The translations under genes and the position numbers were made by a program. This document shows, in pieces, positions 1 to 7,099 of a stretch of 16,489 nucleotides of DNA. The DNA is from an uncultured Dehalococcoidales bacterium. GTDB lineage: Bacteria; Chloroflexota; Dehalococcoidia; UBA1151; UBA1328. Under the pieces are notes generated by a model. It worked only from the letters and a program-made list of their open reading frames with translations. It made no database searches and was not told the DNA's origin. The stretch covers positions 1 through 16,489 of the forward strand of contig CAJQSP010000081.1 in NCBI GenBank assembly GCA_905614375.1. The letters run 5' to 3'. Numbering within the stretch: position 1 is the stretch's first letter; each line of letters opens with the position of its first letter.

Positions 1-387
1 AAGTATCTTGCGGCAGGTTCTCCCAGATCCTTTGGATTATCTGAATTCGCTCGACCATACGTTGAAACGGGTATGGCGGCCTTTACGACAGGTGACCATG
101 TAGATGTGTATTTTCAAGGTGGAGGACCTGACTCAACGGTAGTGGAAGTTGAACTGTCTGGTTCCCGTAATCTAGTGGTAGGGATTCATCAAGCGGTCAA
201 GTACCGTGCATTGGCAGCTTCTCGAGATGGACAAATCTACACCCCAGGCTCCGAGCTATACAAAGCGGCTGTCGTGGCACTCGAGGTCGATTACGATAAC
301 GTTCGAGCGGCTGCATATGCTTTGGAAGTTAGTCTGTATAGGGTTACAGACAATTTAGAAATCAAGCTCGTGCAAGGACTATCTTGA
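1..387 (+). CDS. 3' end of a putative PD-(D/E)XK-like nuclease (5' cut by window)
   Basis: The reading frame is open from base 1, so only the last 128 residues are visible. The internal ATG at 73 has no ribosome binding site and is probably not the start. The stretch with DHVDVYF, then VVEVEL, then a helix with GIHQAVKYRAL fits the core of PD-(D/E)XK nucleases: an acidic strand, an E-x-(K/E) strand, and a helix with Q..KYR. The third active-site position would be Glu rather than Lys (EVE), so catalysis is unproven. Its TGA overlaps the TTG start of the next gene (TTGA), so translation of this protein and the two cytosine methyltransferases is probably coupled. This makes a cognate restriction enzyme the most natural reading. 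That role is inferred from context. The family was not recognised with certainty, and the missing N-terminus could hold other domains. Confidence 0.5.
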   Translation, partial: KYLAAGSPRSFGLSEFARPYVETGMAAFTTGDHVDVYFQGGGPDSTVVEVELSGSRNLVVGIHQAVKYRALAASRDGQIYTPGSELYKAAVVALEVDYDNVRAAAYALEVSLYRVTDNLEIKLVQGLS

Positions 388-1478
388 CAACACCTGTCGG
401 AACACAACAACAAGTCAAAGCAAAGCCTCCAAAAGCGCTCGGAACTATCAGCTTGTTTTCTGGTGCCGGCGGTTTAGATATTGGCTTCGAGCAGGCAGGA
501 TTTAAAACACTATCCACGTTTGACAATGATCACGATTCCGTTAAAACGTTGCGGGCTAACGCGTTGTTTAGTGATACGCACGTTAGGCTTGGGGATATAA
601 CTGAAGCTGACCCTGAGTTATTTATCGCCGATAAATCAATGCACCATGGAGAGACCGTTGTGATCGGGGGGGCGCCATGTCAACCCTTCTCAAAAAATGG
701 TTATTGGGTTAAGAACTCGAATCGGCTAATTGAACGTGATCCCAGAAACCTTCTCGACTACTTTATCGGTGTCGTTAAGCATACAAATCCGGCTGCATTC
801 GTCTTCGAAAACGTAGCCAGCATTTTGCACCCTTCAAACAAAGAAGTATTTTCGAATTTTGTAACTGAAATTTCCACTTTAGATTTTAATGTGAAGGTTT
901 TGAAATTGGATGCACGTGATTTTGGTGTTCCGCAACGCCGCCAAAGAGTATTTGTTGTTGGCACAAAAGGATCATTTAAAACGGATTCTCCCCCCACTAC
1001 CCACGTGAAAGATGGAAGCGATCTAACTGGCTCATTGCCTGAATACGTATCTGCAGGGAACGCAATCGGTAAATTCGACAAGAGCAAGTATTCTGAGGCT
1101 GAGGAAATTACCACAGGCAAAACTTGGAGTGACCAACTCTATGAGGTTCCACCGGGCAAAAATTATCTTTACCTTACTGAAAAACGTGGGCACCCCGATC
1201 CTGTGTTCAAATACGGTACTCGGTTTTGGAACTTCTTACTGAAGTTACATCCAGGCGACACGTCCTGGACAATTTCCGCCAACCCTGGTCCTTGGATAGG
1301 CCCATTTCATTGGACCTCTCGACGTCTGAGAGTGCCTGAAATAGCGGCCATTCAGACATTTCCAGCGAATTATAAGTTCTCAGGCAACAGACGCTCGATT
1401 CAGAAACAAATAGGGAATGCCGTGCCACCATCTATGGCTCGAGCTGTCGCCAAGTTCGTCGCAGATTCGCTTCGGTGA
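384..1478 (+). CDS. DNA (cytosine-5-)-methyltransferase, first of a tandem pair
   Basis: This enzyme transfers a methyl group from S-adenosylmethionine to C5 of cytosine in a specific DNA site. All main motifs of the family are present in a 364-residue protein: motif I FSGAGGLDIGF (25-35), motif IV GGAPCQPFS with catalytic Cys99, motif VI FENV (141-144), motif VIII QRRQR (184-188), and motif X GNAVPP (344-349). The target recognition region lies between motifs VIII and IX (about 200-320). It contains PPGKNYLYLTEKRGHPDP and GPFHW blocks shared with the next gene. The start is TTG 384, overlapping the upstream stop; there is no good alternative before motif I. The stop overlaps the GTG of the second methylase. 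It probably modifies one strand of an asymmetric site whose other strand is handled by the neighbour. Sequence specificity cannot be read from the sequence. Confidence 0.95.
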   Translation: MTTPVGTQQQVKAKPPKALGTISLFSGAGGLDIGFEQAGFKTLSTFDNDHDSVKTLRANALFSDTHVRLGDITEADPELFIADKSMHHGETVVIGGAPCQPFSKNGYWVKNSNRLIERDPRNLLDYFIGVVKHTNPAAFVFENVASILHPSNKEVFSNFVTEISTLDFNVKVLKLDARDFGVPQRRQRVFVVGTKGSFKTDSPPTTHVKDGSDLTGSLPEYVSAGNAIGKFDKSKYSEAEEITTGKTWSDQLYEVPPGKNYLYLTEKRGHPDPVFKYGTRFWNFLLKLHPGDTSWTISANPGPWIGPFHWTSRRLRVPEIAAIQTFPANYKFSGNRRSIQKQIGNAVPPSMARAVAKFVADSLR

Positions 1479-2593
1479 GCCAGTCAGAATTAAAAGTAGT
1501 CAGTACATTCAGCGGCGCGGGCGGAATTGACTTGGGATTCGCATCTGCCGGGTTCAAAACCGTATTCGCAACAGATATATGGGACGTTGCTTGTGAAACG
1601 CTATCATCCAATGGCATTGCTGCATCCATCAAATGCGACGACTCGTCGAATATTGATTTTCGGTATGCAGTCTCGACAGTAACTGATCCAGATGACATTG
1701 ATGTTGTTGTTGGTGGACCGCCATGTCCTCCGTACTCAAAGTCTCGGTTTTACTTGAAATCTAAACCTAGGGCTCTGGAAGATGATCTTAGTCATACTTT
1801 AATCGATTACATTCGATGCATTGACGAGATACGTCCGAAAGTACTGTTTTTTGAGAACGTTCACGGGTTTGTGTACAAACCTCATCAACAGTCTTTTGTT
1901 TTACTTACCTCGGAACTACAGAAAATCGGGTACCAGCTTTCTTTCGGTGTCGTAAATTGTGCGGATTACGGTGTGCCGCAAACAAGGGAGCGCTTTATAT
2001 GTGTAGGAACAAGAAGTGATATGCCGTCATTTCAGTTTCCGGCAACGACTCATCAAGCCTTACCCGTTGACTCAAACCACAAATACCAGATTGAGGAAGA
2101 CCGACTAGCTAACATTGGTGGAGATATTCAGGGTATTGATAAGAATGTGCTGCAACCATGGGTTACTGCCGGTGATGCCATAGGTGACATAGATTTCCTC
2201 TTAGCAGAGGATGATCTAAAACGCGCTGGATCTAAGCACAAACATCTTTTGGAAAAAGTCCCACCAGGGGACAATTATCTGTTCTTCACCGAGCACCGAG
2301 GGCATCCAGATCCAGAGTTTATATGGCGATCTCGGTATTGGTCGTTTTTGTTGAAATTATCTCCCGAAAGACCTTCCTGGACTATTCAAGCGAGTTTCTC
2401 CAACAATATGGGGCCGTTTCATTGGCGCAACAGATTTCTTCGGATCGAAGAAATCAAAAGGCTTCAGACCATCCCGGAAGAGCACTTACTAGCAGGAGAA
2501 TTCCTCGATCAGTGGCGCTTAGTCGGGAATGGTGTGCCGCCTGAATTGGCCCGGGTATTTGCTGTGGCTATAAAAACACAGCTATTCGCATAG
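1475..2593 (+). CDS. DNA (cytosine-5-)-methyltransferase, second of a tandem pair
   Basis: This 372-residue cytosine-5 methyltransferase is related to the upstream one. Motif I is FSGAGGIDLGF (12-22), motif IV GGPPCPPYS with Cys84, motif VI FENV (126-129), motif VIII QTRER (169-173) and motif X GNGVPP (351-356). The usual PCQ is PCP here. The catalytic Cys is kept, so activity is likely, but the substitution is a useful subfamily marker. Both proteins share PPGxNYL..TExRGHPDPxF and GPFHW blocks in the recognition region. This suggests an old duplication followed by divergence of specificity. Translation starts at GTG 1475, overlapping the previous stop as GTGA. No nuclease gene follows directly, so the partial gene upstream is the best candidate partner. 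Because the two enzymes are linked and divergent, they may methylate the two strands of a non-palindromic site; this is an inference. Confidence 0.94.
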   Translation: MSQSELKVVSTFSGAGGIDLGFASAGFKTVFATDIWDVACETLSSNGIAASIKCDDSSNIDFRYAVSTVTDPDDIDVVVGGPPCPPYSKSRFYLKSKPRALEDDLSHTLIDYIRCIDEIRPKVLFFENVHGFVYKPHQQSFVLLTSELQKIGYQLSFGVVNCADYGVPQTRERFICVGTRSDMPSFQFPATTHQALPVDSNHKYQIEEDRLANIGGDIQGIDKNVLQPWVTAGDAIGDIDFLLAEDDLKRAGSKHKHLLEKVPPGDNYLFFTEHRGHPDPEFIWRSRYWSFLLKLSPERPSWTIQASFSNNMGPFHWRNRFLRIEEIKRLQTIPEEHLLAGEFLDQWRLVGNGVPPELARVFAVAIKTQLFA

Positions 2594-2666
2594 TTTTCAA
2601 AACAAGAACCTCGCTCGGCGGTAACTGAGCAAGATCCAGGCGGCACAACCACAAGACTTGGGTAAG

Positions 2667-2738
2667 TGGGATCTTGCCGAGGTGAAGAGTTTGTCATCAG
2701 GGAAGAAGGTTCATGACGTCGATATGTCTATTTTAAAG
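2667..2738 (+). pseudogene. Remnant of a Cas4-like/DUF2779 nuclease gene
   Basis: These 24 codons read WDLAEVKSLSSGKKVHDVDM and a few more residues before a stop. They match the active-site segment of the intact nuclease gene at 9698-9763. Hand alignment gives 15 of 22 identical residues and about 47 of 66 identical bases, with many differences at third codon positions. That pattern points to a homologous protein-coding ancestor rather than chance. Nothing recognisable flanks it in any frame and a stop codon lies 42 bases upstream in frame, so it cannot be functional. It is probably the trace of an earlier, deleted copy of the module now at 9362-12498. The stretch is short, so homology rests on this one block. 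Confidence 0.7.
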
Positions 2739-2903
2739 ATTTAGCGCTGGTAAGTATTCGCAATTGAGCATTGATTGAATAGGGGTGCCTACGCACCACA
2801 TGGAACCGAACTAGGGCTAAAGAATTTTTCGAGTATCTGAGTTGAATTTGTTCAGTGAGGGATGTTTGATCGAAATATCACCACCGATTACCACATGTGC
2901 TGC

Positions 2904-2932
2904 TTGTGTAGATGTAAATACCACGCTAGTAT
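2904..2932 (+). promoter_or_regulatory. Possible leaderless promoter of the winged-helix gene
   Basis: A TAGTAT -10 box (2927-2932) lies 17 bases after a weak -35 (TTGTGT, 2904-2909). It is 7 bases before ATG 2940, so transcription would start at or next to the start codon. The interrupted palindrome around the -10 (ACCACGC / GCGTGT) resembles the arms of the inverted repeat at 3747-3803. Confidence 0.4.
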
Positions 2933-2939
2933 TGCGTGT

Positions 2940-3752
2940 ATGAATTCTCCTAATCAAACAATTCTTTCTAGCGAGCAGGCACTGTTACGCGGGGCTCTGT
3001 ATGACCAGCGCCAAGCAATAGACCGGCTGTTGCTCATGCTCGATGACCCCGATGCTTCTCTTGTCGTCCTGATGGATCAACTAGAAGCGCTCGATCATCT
3101 GAATGAGTACAGATTCCAGCTAGCGAAATCTTTCCGCGGTCATGCCAGTGAGACACGTAGATTGAAGGCTGAGCGATCGGTTCGTCAATACGTCCTCCAA
3201 GCTCTGGAGGTGCTTTCGCTCCCATTGCCAGCTGGCCACATCCAGGATTTCGTATGGGTAAATGAACGAGTCGAGCTCAATACTCGGAGTTTCGGGGCCT
3301 TGAGGCGCGACGAATCACGCGCATGGAGGAGATCTGCTGGACAAAGAAGGGTCGCGTACGTGGTACCGGCCCTTGATTCCGCTGGTCATTCACAGGCCAA
3401 GTGGATGGCGCGCTCTGACTGGCCGTTGTGGCAACGAATCGTAGTTGATGGAGCCGGCCGGTTATTTGACTTGAAATGGTTGATTCAATTGTTTGAGGCC
3501 CGATCTCGATCGATGGAGGCGGGAAGGGCTGCTCCCCTCGAGCATCTAATTAGGAAATATTCCGGTGAGATTTTGGATATGGCTCCACCGGGTGACCCGG
3601 GTGGGCCGGTGGAGCCGTCGTGGTTGGCAAGCGTACGACAAGCCGTTACTGCCGAACTTGATTCGCTAGAGCCAGTAGTGATCACCCGGCAGCGAGAGGC
3701 TCAGGAATCACTTATCCTCCTCCCAGAAGAAAACAAGGTGTGGGGCCTATAG
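2940..3752 (+). CDS. Predicted winged-helix protein, candidate regulator
   Basis: From ATG 2940 this gives 270 residues. The first about 75 residues are helical (SSEQALLRGALYDQRQAIDR and LMDQLEALDHLNEYRFQLAK). Residues about 78-130 (VRQYVLQALEVLSLPLPAGH followed by RVELNTRSFGALRRDESRAW) look like a winged helix-turn-helix. Then come VPALD and WPLWQRIV segments, a Pro/Gly linker (PPGDPGGPVEP) and a charged C-terminus. The overall pattern recalls uncharacterised actinobacterial proteins with a winged helix followed by a VPAL...WPLxRRIV block, but no named family was recognised. ATG 2940 was chosen over ATG 2862 because the extra 26 residues are Cys-rich and unlike the rest, and because a -10 box sits 7 bases upstream of 2940. 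The stop lies inside the left arm of the 24-bp inverted repeat, so this protein could be the DNA-binding regulator of that operator. That link is inference. Confidence 0.7.
   Translation: MNSPNQTILSSEQALLRGALYDQRQAIDRLLLMLDDPDASLVVLMDQLEALDHLNEYRFQLAKSFRGHASETRRLKAERSVRQYVLQALEVLSLPLPAGHIQDFVWVNERVELNTRSFGALRRDESRAWRRSAGQRRVAYVVPALDSAGHSQAKWMARSDWPLWQRIVVDGAGRLFDLKWLIQLFEARSRSMEAGRAAPLEHLIRKYSGEILDMAPPGDPGGPVEPSWLASVRQAVTAELDSLEPVVITRQREAQESLILLPEENKVWGL
3581..3616. repeat. 11-bp inverted repeat inside the winged-helix gene
   Basis: GGCTCCACCGG (3581-3591) is repeated inverted at 3606-3616. The 14-base loop itself holds an ACCCGGGT palindrome. It falls in codons for the Pro/Gly-rich linker, so it may simply reflect that composition. 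There is no T-run, so it is not a terminator. Confidence 0.6.
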
Positions 3753-3803
3753 TAGCGTGTATCTTCCACGGATTGACAGCGTGGAAGATACACGCTACTA
3801 TAG
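3747..3803. repeat. Perfect 24-bp inverted repeat, probable operator
   Basis: The left arm (3747-3770) and right arm (3780-3803) are exact reverse complements, with a 9-base spacer GATTGACAG. The left arm begins CTATAGTAGCGTGTATC and overlaps the stop of the upstream gene. The right arm covers the -35/-10 spacer and the -10 box of the next promoter. No T-run follows, so it is not a typical terminator. A dimeric repressor bound here would shut the promoter, and the RNA or single strand could also form a long hairpin. Confidence 0.9.
3773..3801 (+). promoter_or_regulatory. Near-consensus promoter, probably leaderless
   Basis: TTGACA (3773-3778) and TACTAT (3796-3801) are separated by exactly 17 bases, an almost ideal housekeeping-sigma promoter. 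ATG 3808 begins 7 bases after the -10 box, where transcription should start, and no Shine-Dalgarno sequence is present. This fits leaderless translation of the small protein and drives the helicase operon. Confidence 0.8.
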
Positions 3804-3807
3804 TGGT

Positions 3808-4239
3808 ATGGCAAGCAGAATAGAAAACATAATTATTGAAATCCAACACTCCGAACTGCCGCTAGGGACGGATCGGTTCCAGATCAGTGAGCACGCTACG
3901 AATCGTTTTATCCAGCGAGTCGCTCCGAAAATTCCGGACTCGAGCGCTGTTAAAATATTTCAGTGTTTAGTCACACAAGGCCGTACTCGGGCCACGCCGC
4001 GCTGGTGGATGAAGCACAAAATTACGATAACCCCTGGAATGAGGTTCTTGTACTGGGCTCATCTTCCGGACGTGTGTGCCATCGTGCGAAACGGCACGGT
4101 TGTGACTGTGATGACGAAGAGTATGTTCAAATCAAAGCCATCGGTTTCGGCGGAGACAGAGCGATCAAATACCTGGAAGCGAAACCATAAACGAAGATCG
4201 AGACACGTTTTCAAGCTTGTCGAAGGAGATGTAGCGTGA
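3808..4239 (+). CDS. Small HAxxR protein, possibly DUF4258/RelE-like
   Basis: The chosen start gives 143 residues. The N-terminal block FQISEHATNRFIQRVAP with His29 and Arg33, then TPRWWMKH, MRFLYWA, and a C-terminal VVTVMTK strand, is reminiscent of the DUF4258/BrnT-RelE fold. In that fold a HAxxR helix packs on a small sheet ending in an hVTV strand. Such proteins are often ribonuclease toxins, but no catalytic set can be confirmed and the protein is longer than most. An upstream in-frame GTG at 3757 is rejected because it lies inside the inverted repeat and upstream of the -35 box. The last residues are basic (RNHKRRSRH). The stop overlaps the helicase start as GTGA, so the two are translationally coupled. 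The strong operator-covered promoter would suit a self-regulated toxin-like gene; this is inference. Confidence 0.65.
   Translation: MASRIENIIIEIQHSELPLGTDRFQISEHATNRFIQRVAPKIPDSSAVKIFQCLVTQGRTRATPRWWMKHKITITPGMRFLYWAHLPDVCAIVRNGTVVTVMTKSMFKSKPSVSAETERSNTWKRNHKRRSRHVFKLVEGDVA
4223..4228 (+). promoter_or_regulatory. Ribosome binding site of the helicase
   Basis: AAGGAG sits 7 bases before GTG 4236. It supports this GTG as the start, even though it overlaps the preceding stop. Confidence 0.75.
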
Positions 4240-6398
4240 GCGCCGGACCAAAATTAACAGATGAAGATCGCCTTCGCCTTCAACAACTCAAACTAATGGA
4301 ATGGGCCGAGACGAGGTCAAGTTCTAAGGAGGTCGTGGCAAAGGCCGAGGATCGTCAGATTCCGGTTGAAAACATCGCCGACAATTGGAGTTTGACTCAA
4401 GATTTAGACCTGTCACCCTGGCAGAAATCGGCGCGTGATTCTTGGTTCGATGCGGGGCGCCGTGGGACTGTCAAGGTGGTTACCGGAGCGGGCAAGACAG
4501 TGCTCGCCATGGCTATCACGGAGCGATTGCAGGCGGAGGATCCAGATTTGCGCGTCGCGATTGTTGTCCCGACGATCGTGTTGATGAACCAGTGGTTAGA
4601 TGTATTTCAAACCCACTCTAACTTGCCGGGGTCGTTGATCGGACGACTCGGAGGTGGTCACACGGACAATTTCAGTGATGGCCGACGAGTATTGATATGT
4701 GTTTTGGCGTCCGCTCGACGACTATTGGCAAACGATGTGGCGCAAGCTGAAATTAAAGAGCATCTCCTACTGATAGCCGATGAGTGTCATCGTGCCGGGG
4801 CTCCTGAAATGTCCTCGGTTCTAGAAACCGGAAGGCGGTACAGTCTTGGACTATCCGCTACTCCTGAAAGGGATGACCAAGACATAAGTAATCAAAATAC
4901 TGAATATGAAGATTCCAATTTAGGAAAAGCCCTCGGAAAGATCATTTACGAGATGACGTTCTCCGATGCAATTGAACTTGGCGTACTTCCTCGATTCGAG
5001 CTCCAGCACTACGGTTTGTCGCTAGAACCTGGCGAAGCTAATCGATACGAGGCCTTAAGCCGGTCGATTTCAGACGCTCGAAAAGAGTTGACGTCAGCAT
5101 CACCAAGTGCTCATAACGCAGGCCCGGGTGGACTAACCGTATGGGCGCGCCGTACTGCCGCAAGGGGCGGACCGTTATCTGGCTTAGCGATGAAGTTCGT
5201 CAACGACACGAACCGGCGCAAGCAACTGCTCTATCGGGCAAAGAGTCGGTCCGTCGCTACGCAACAACTAGTGCGCGAAGCATTAAAGTCTCGACCGGAT
5301 GCCCGTGTCATTCTTTTTCACGAGAGTATCGACGAGGTCATTTCAATTTTCGAGACGTTGAGACATGACGGTATACCTGCGGTTATGGAGCATAGCGAGT
5401 TGCCTAACTCATTGCGGGAGTCGACGCTTGAACTCTTCCGCAGCGGCTCGGCGAAAGTCGTGGTATCCGCACGATCACTCATTGAAGGTTTTAACGTTCC
5501 TGAGGCCGATCTCGGGATTATCGTTGCATCTTCCAGTTCTCCACGACAGCGCATTCAGAGTATTGGCCGGGTCCTGAGGGCTCATCGAGGATCAGAAGGA
5601 GACGAAAAGTCATCTAGAGTGTGCATGTTGTATATTCGCGACTCAGTCGATGAGGGAATTTACGAGAAAGCGGACTGGGACCAATTGGTGGGTTCAGATA
5701 GGAATCGGTACTTCAACTGGGATCCACTCATGGCTCCGATTGAGCAAGCTGGCCCCCCTCGTATATCTCTGCCAAATGAAACTGAAATCGACTTCGATCT
5801 CCTAGAGTTTGGAGACGAGTATTCTGGCAGATACGAAGGCACGGAGTACTCGACCGATTCGAGCGGAAACATCTTGGATTCCGACGGGAAATTCGTAGCA
5901 AATCCTCAAGATATTCCGTCCTTGGTGAATGGGCTAAAAGGGAGGCCTGGACGTTTTCGTGTGACCGCTAAAAATCTGGCAATTCTTGTGAGGGTGCAGA
6001 GGGGGCCTGATGATTGGAAGACCCTGTTTGGAGGGATCATCCCAGACTTGTTTGAGATTCAGACCGCATCGGAAGCCGCTGGTGATTTCGACGTGACGGA
6101 ATTAAAGATCGGTGATCTGTATTCCGGACCTGTTGATCCGGCCACGGAGTATAAGTTCCGCCAACGATCTGGAGGCATCATCGCTAAACGGGTACGCGGG
6201 GGTGAGGTTTTTGCCCATGGTGCAAGTGCCGACACGTTGGTATCCGCGTTGACCGCAATCCGGCGAACAGATTCACCGGTGTCGAAAGTATTCCTAAACA
6301 ATCTCGGTCATGCATTTTGGCGGGAAAGCGGAATAGCTCGTTTCATCGGAAAGATCGATGAGGCTTTGCAGTTTCCGATAGAGGAGCAACATGAGTAA
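4236..6398 (+). CDS. SF2 DECH-box helicase with C-terminal duplicated module
   Basis: This 720-residue ATP-dependent nucleic-acid helicase/translocase has the usual order of motifs: LSPWQKSA (59-66), motif I TGAGKT (83-88), Ia VPTIVLMNQW (111-120), DECH (182-185), SATP (207-210), motif V GFNVPEADLGI (418-428) and motif VI QRIQSIGRVLR (438-448). This is the layout of UvrB/XPB-like SF2 enzymes that act on double-stranded DNA. Beyond the core (from about 520) are two copies of a beta-rich module: one at about 525-590 (GDEYSG..., GRFRVTAKNLAILVRV) and one at about 625-697 (GDLYSGPVDPATEY, KVFLNNLGHAF). The same module makes up the two proteins that follow, so they probably form one complex with it. 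No nuclease domain is seen, so another protein may supply cutting. The next ATG lies inside the last codons (8-base overlap). A role in defence is inferred from the island setting. Confidence 0.9.
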   Translation: MSAGPKLTDEDRLRLQQLKLMEWAETRSSSKEVVAKAEDRQIPVENIADNWSLTQDLDLSPWQKSARDSWFDAGRRGTVKVVTGAGKTVLAMAITERLQAEDPDLRVAIVVPTIVLMNQWLDVFQTHSNLPGSLIGRLGGGHTDNFSDGRRVLICVLASARRLLANDVAQAEIKEHLLLIADECHRAGAPEMSSVLETGRRYSLGLSATPERDDQDISNQNTEYEDSNLGKALGKIIYEMTFSDAIELGVLPRFELQHYGLSLEPGEANRYEALSRSISDARKELTSASPSAHNAGPGGLTVWARRTAARGGPLSGLAMKFVNDTNRRKQLLYRAKSRSVATQQLVREALKSRPDARVILFHESIDEVISIFETLRHDGIPAVMEHSELPNSLRESTLELFRSGSAKVVVSARSLIEGFNVPEADLGIIVASSSSPRQRIQSIGRVLRAHRGSEGDEKSSRVCMLYIRDSVDEGIYEKADWDQLVGSDRNRYFNWDPLMAPIEQAGPPRISLPNETEIDFDLLEFGDEYSGRYEGTEYSTDSSGNILDSDGKFVANPQDIPSLVNGLKGRPGRFRVTAKNLAILVRVQRGPDDWKTLFGGIIPDLFEIQTASEAAGDFDVTELKIGDLYSGPVDPATEYKFRQRSGGIIAKRVRGGEVFAHGASADTLVSALTAIRRTDSPVSKVFLNNLGHAFWRESGIARFIGKIDEALQFPIEEQHE

Positions 6399-7098
6399 TT
6401 CTCGATTCACCCCGTCTCAACCTCAGATCTGGTCGGGTAAGTACAAGCGCGTTCCCGGCGACAACACGGCATTTCATGTCTCACAGGTCAATGGCCAGTG
6501 GCATCCAAATGCGTCGCGCTCGATTGGCTCCGAAACGGCCCAGTGCAATATGGTCGCATCCGGTACCAGCAGAGCGTTAGCGTCGGCTGTGGTCGACGGG
6601 AAGCGTTATTTGGGAGGTAGCGGTGGCGGAAGCTTCCTTATCAACGAGTTTGGACAAGTACTGGTACCTGCGCAGAACTGGACAGCCACGCACAATAATC
6701 ATGTAGCGATTGTCGGGTCGTTCAGCGGCTCACTATTACTAGAGGATCCGTTTATAGGTGATGATCTAGTCGATTTTGTCGCAACTTCACATCTGCAACT
6801 AGGTAGTGTCTGGGAGCGACCGTATATTGGAATGCCCTATAATTTGAGTAGGCGTAACGAGATCTATTTTTGGGAAAGTACGTCGACCGGCAGCTGGAAG
6901 AATCAACCGCCAATTGAGGATAGCGCTCTGATTAACTCTATTCGGCAAGTCAGACCGAGAGGAGCTGTAAGGTTTCTGGTCTCGTACGGTGGAATCGTGC
7001 TGACCAAGGTGCCAAAAGAGGACTTGAGGGAAGAACTCTGGGAACCACGGTACGTGACACAGATCGATAATAGGCGATGGTTTTCAAAGGAGGCTTAG
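6391..7098 (+). CDS. Small tandem-module protein A, helicase partner
   Basis: The 235 residues contain two copies of the module seen at the helicase C-terminus. The first copy spans about 29-94 and ends in GGSFLINEFGQVLVP. The second spans about 137-207, with GSVWERPYIGMPYNL, an IR helix, then VRFLVSYGGIVLTKVP. No signal peptide, membrane segment or catalytic motif is evident. The start overlaps the helicase end by 8 bases and has GAGGAG four bases upstream, so co-translation is likely. The Gly/aromatic pattern suggests a binding fold rather than an enzyme. No family name was recognised. The proposed role as a helicase partner or DNA/effector-binding subunit is inferred from gene order and shared modules. 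Confidence 0.8.
   Translation: MSNSRFTPSQPQIWSGKYKRVPGDNTAFHVSQVNGQWHPNASRSIGSETAQCNMVASGTSRALASAVVDGKRYLGGSGGGSFLINEFGQVLVPAQNWTATHNNHVAIVGSFSGSLLLEDPFIGDDLVDFVATSHLQLGSVWERPYIGMPYNLSRRNEIYFWESTSTGSWKNQPPIEDSALINSIRQVRPRGAVRFLVSYGGIVLTKVPKEDLREELWEPRYVTQIDNRRWFSKEA
7086..7093 (+). promoter_or_regulatory. Strong ribosome binding site fixing a TTG start
   Basis: AAAGGAGG lies at the end of the preceding gene, 6 bases before TTG 7100. It settles the unusual TTG as the start of the next gene; no ATG is available nearby. Confidence 0.8.
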
Positions 7099-7099
7099 T

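Larger units (their letters stand above)
2594..2939. other. Gene-free gap with a nuclease gene remnant and a promoter
   Basis: About 350 bases separate the methylase cluster from the next credible start. The gap holds the short decayed Cas4-like fragment at 2667-2738 and, at its right edge, a possible leaderless promoter at 2904-2932. Weak GCTC/GAGC pairing near 2613-2630 has no T-run, so it is not called as a terminator. An in-frame extension of the next gene from ATG 2862 is open but Cys-rich, and its only Shine-Dalgarno-like bases (GAGGG) abut the ATG. It is treated as non-coding. Confidence 0.6.

Noticed and set aside
2610..2635. Possible terminator after the methylase operon
   Set aside because: Only four pairs form and there is no T-run on either strand.
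3757..3807. GTG start at 3757 for the HAxxR protein
   Set aside because: It would place coding sequence within the inverted repeat and upstream of the -35 box. No ribosome binding site is present, and a leaderless ATG at 3808 fits the promoter.
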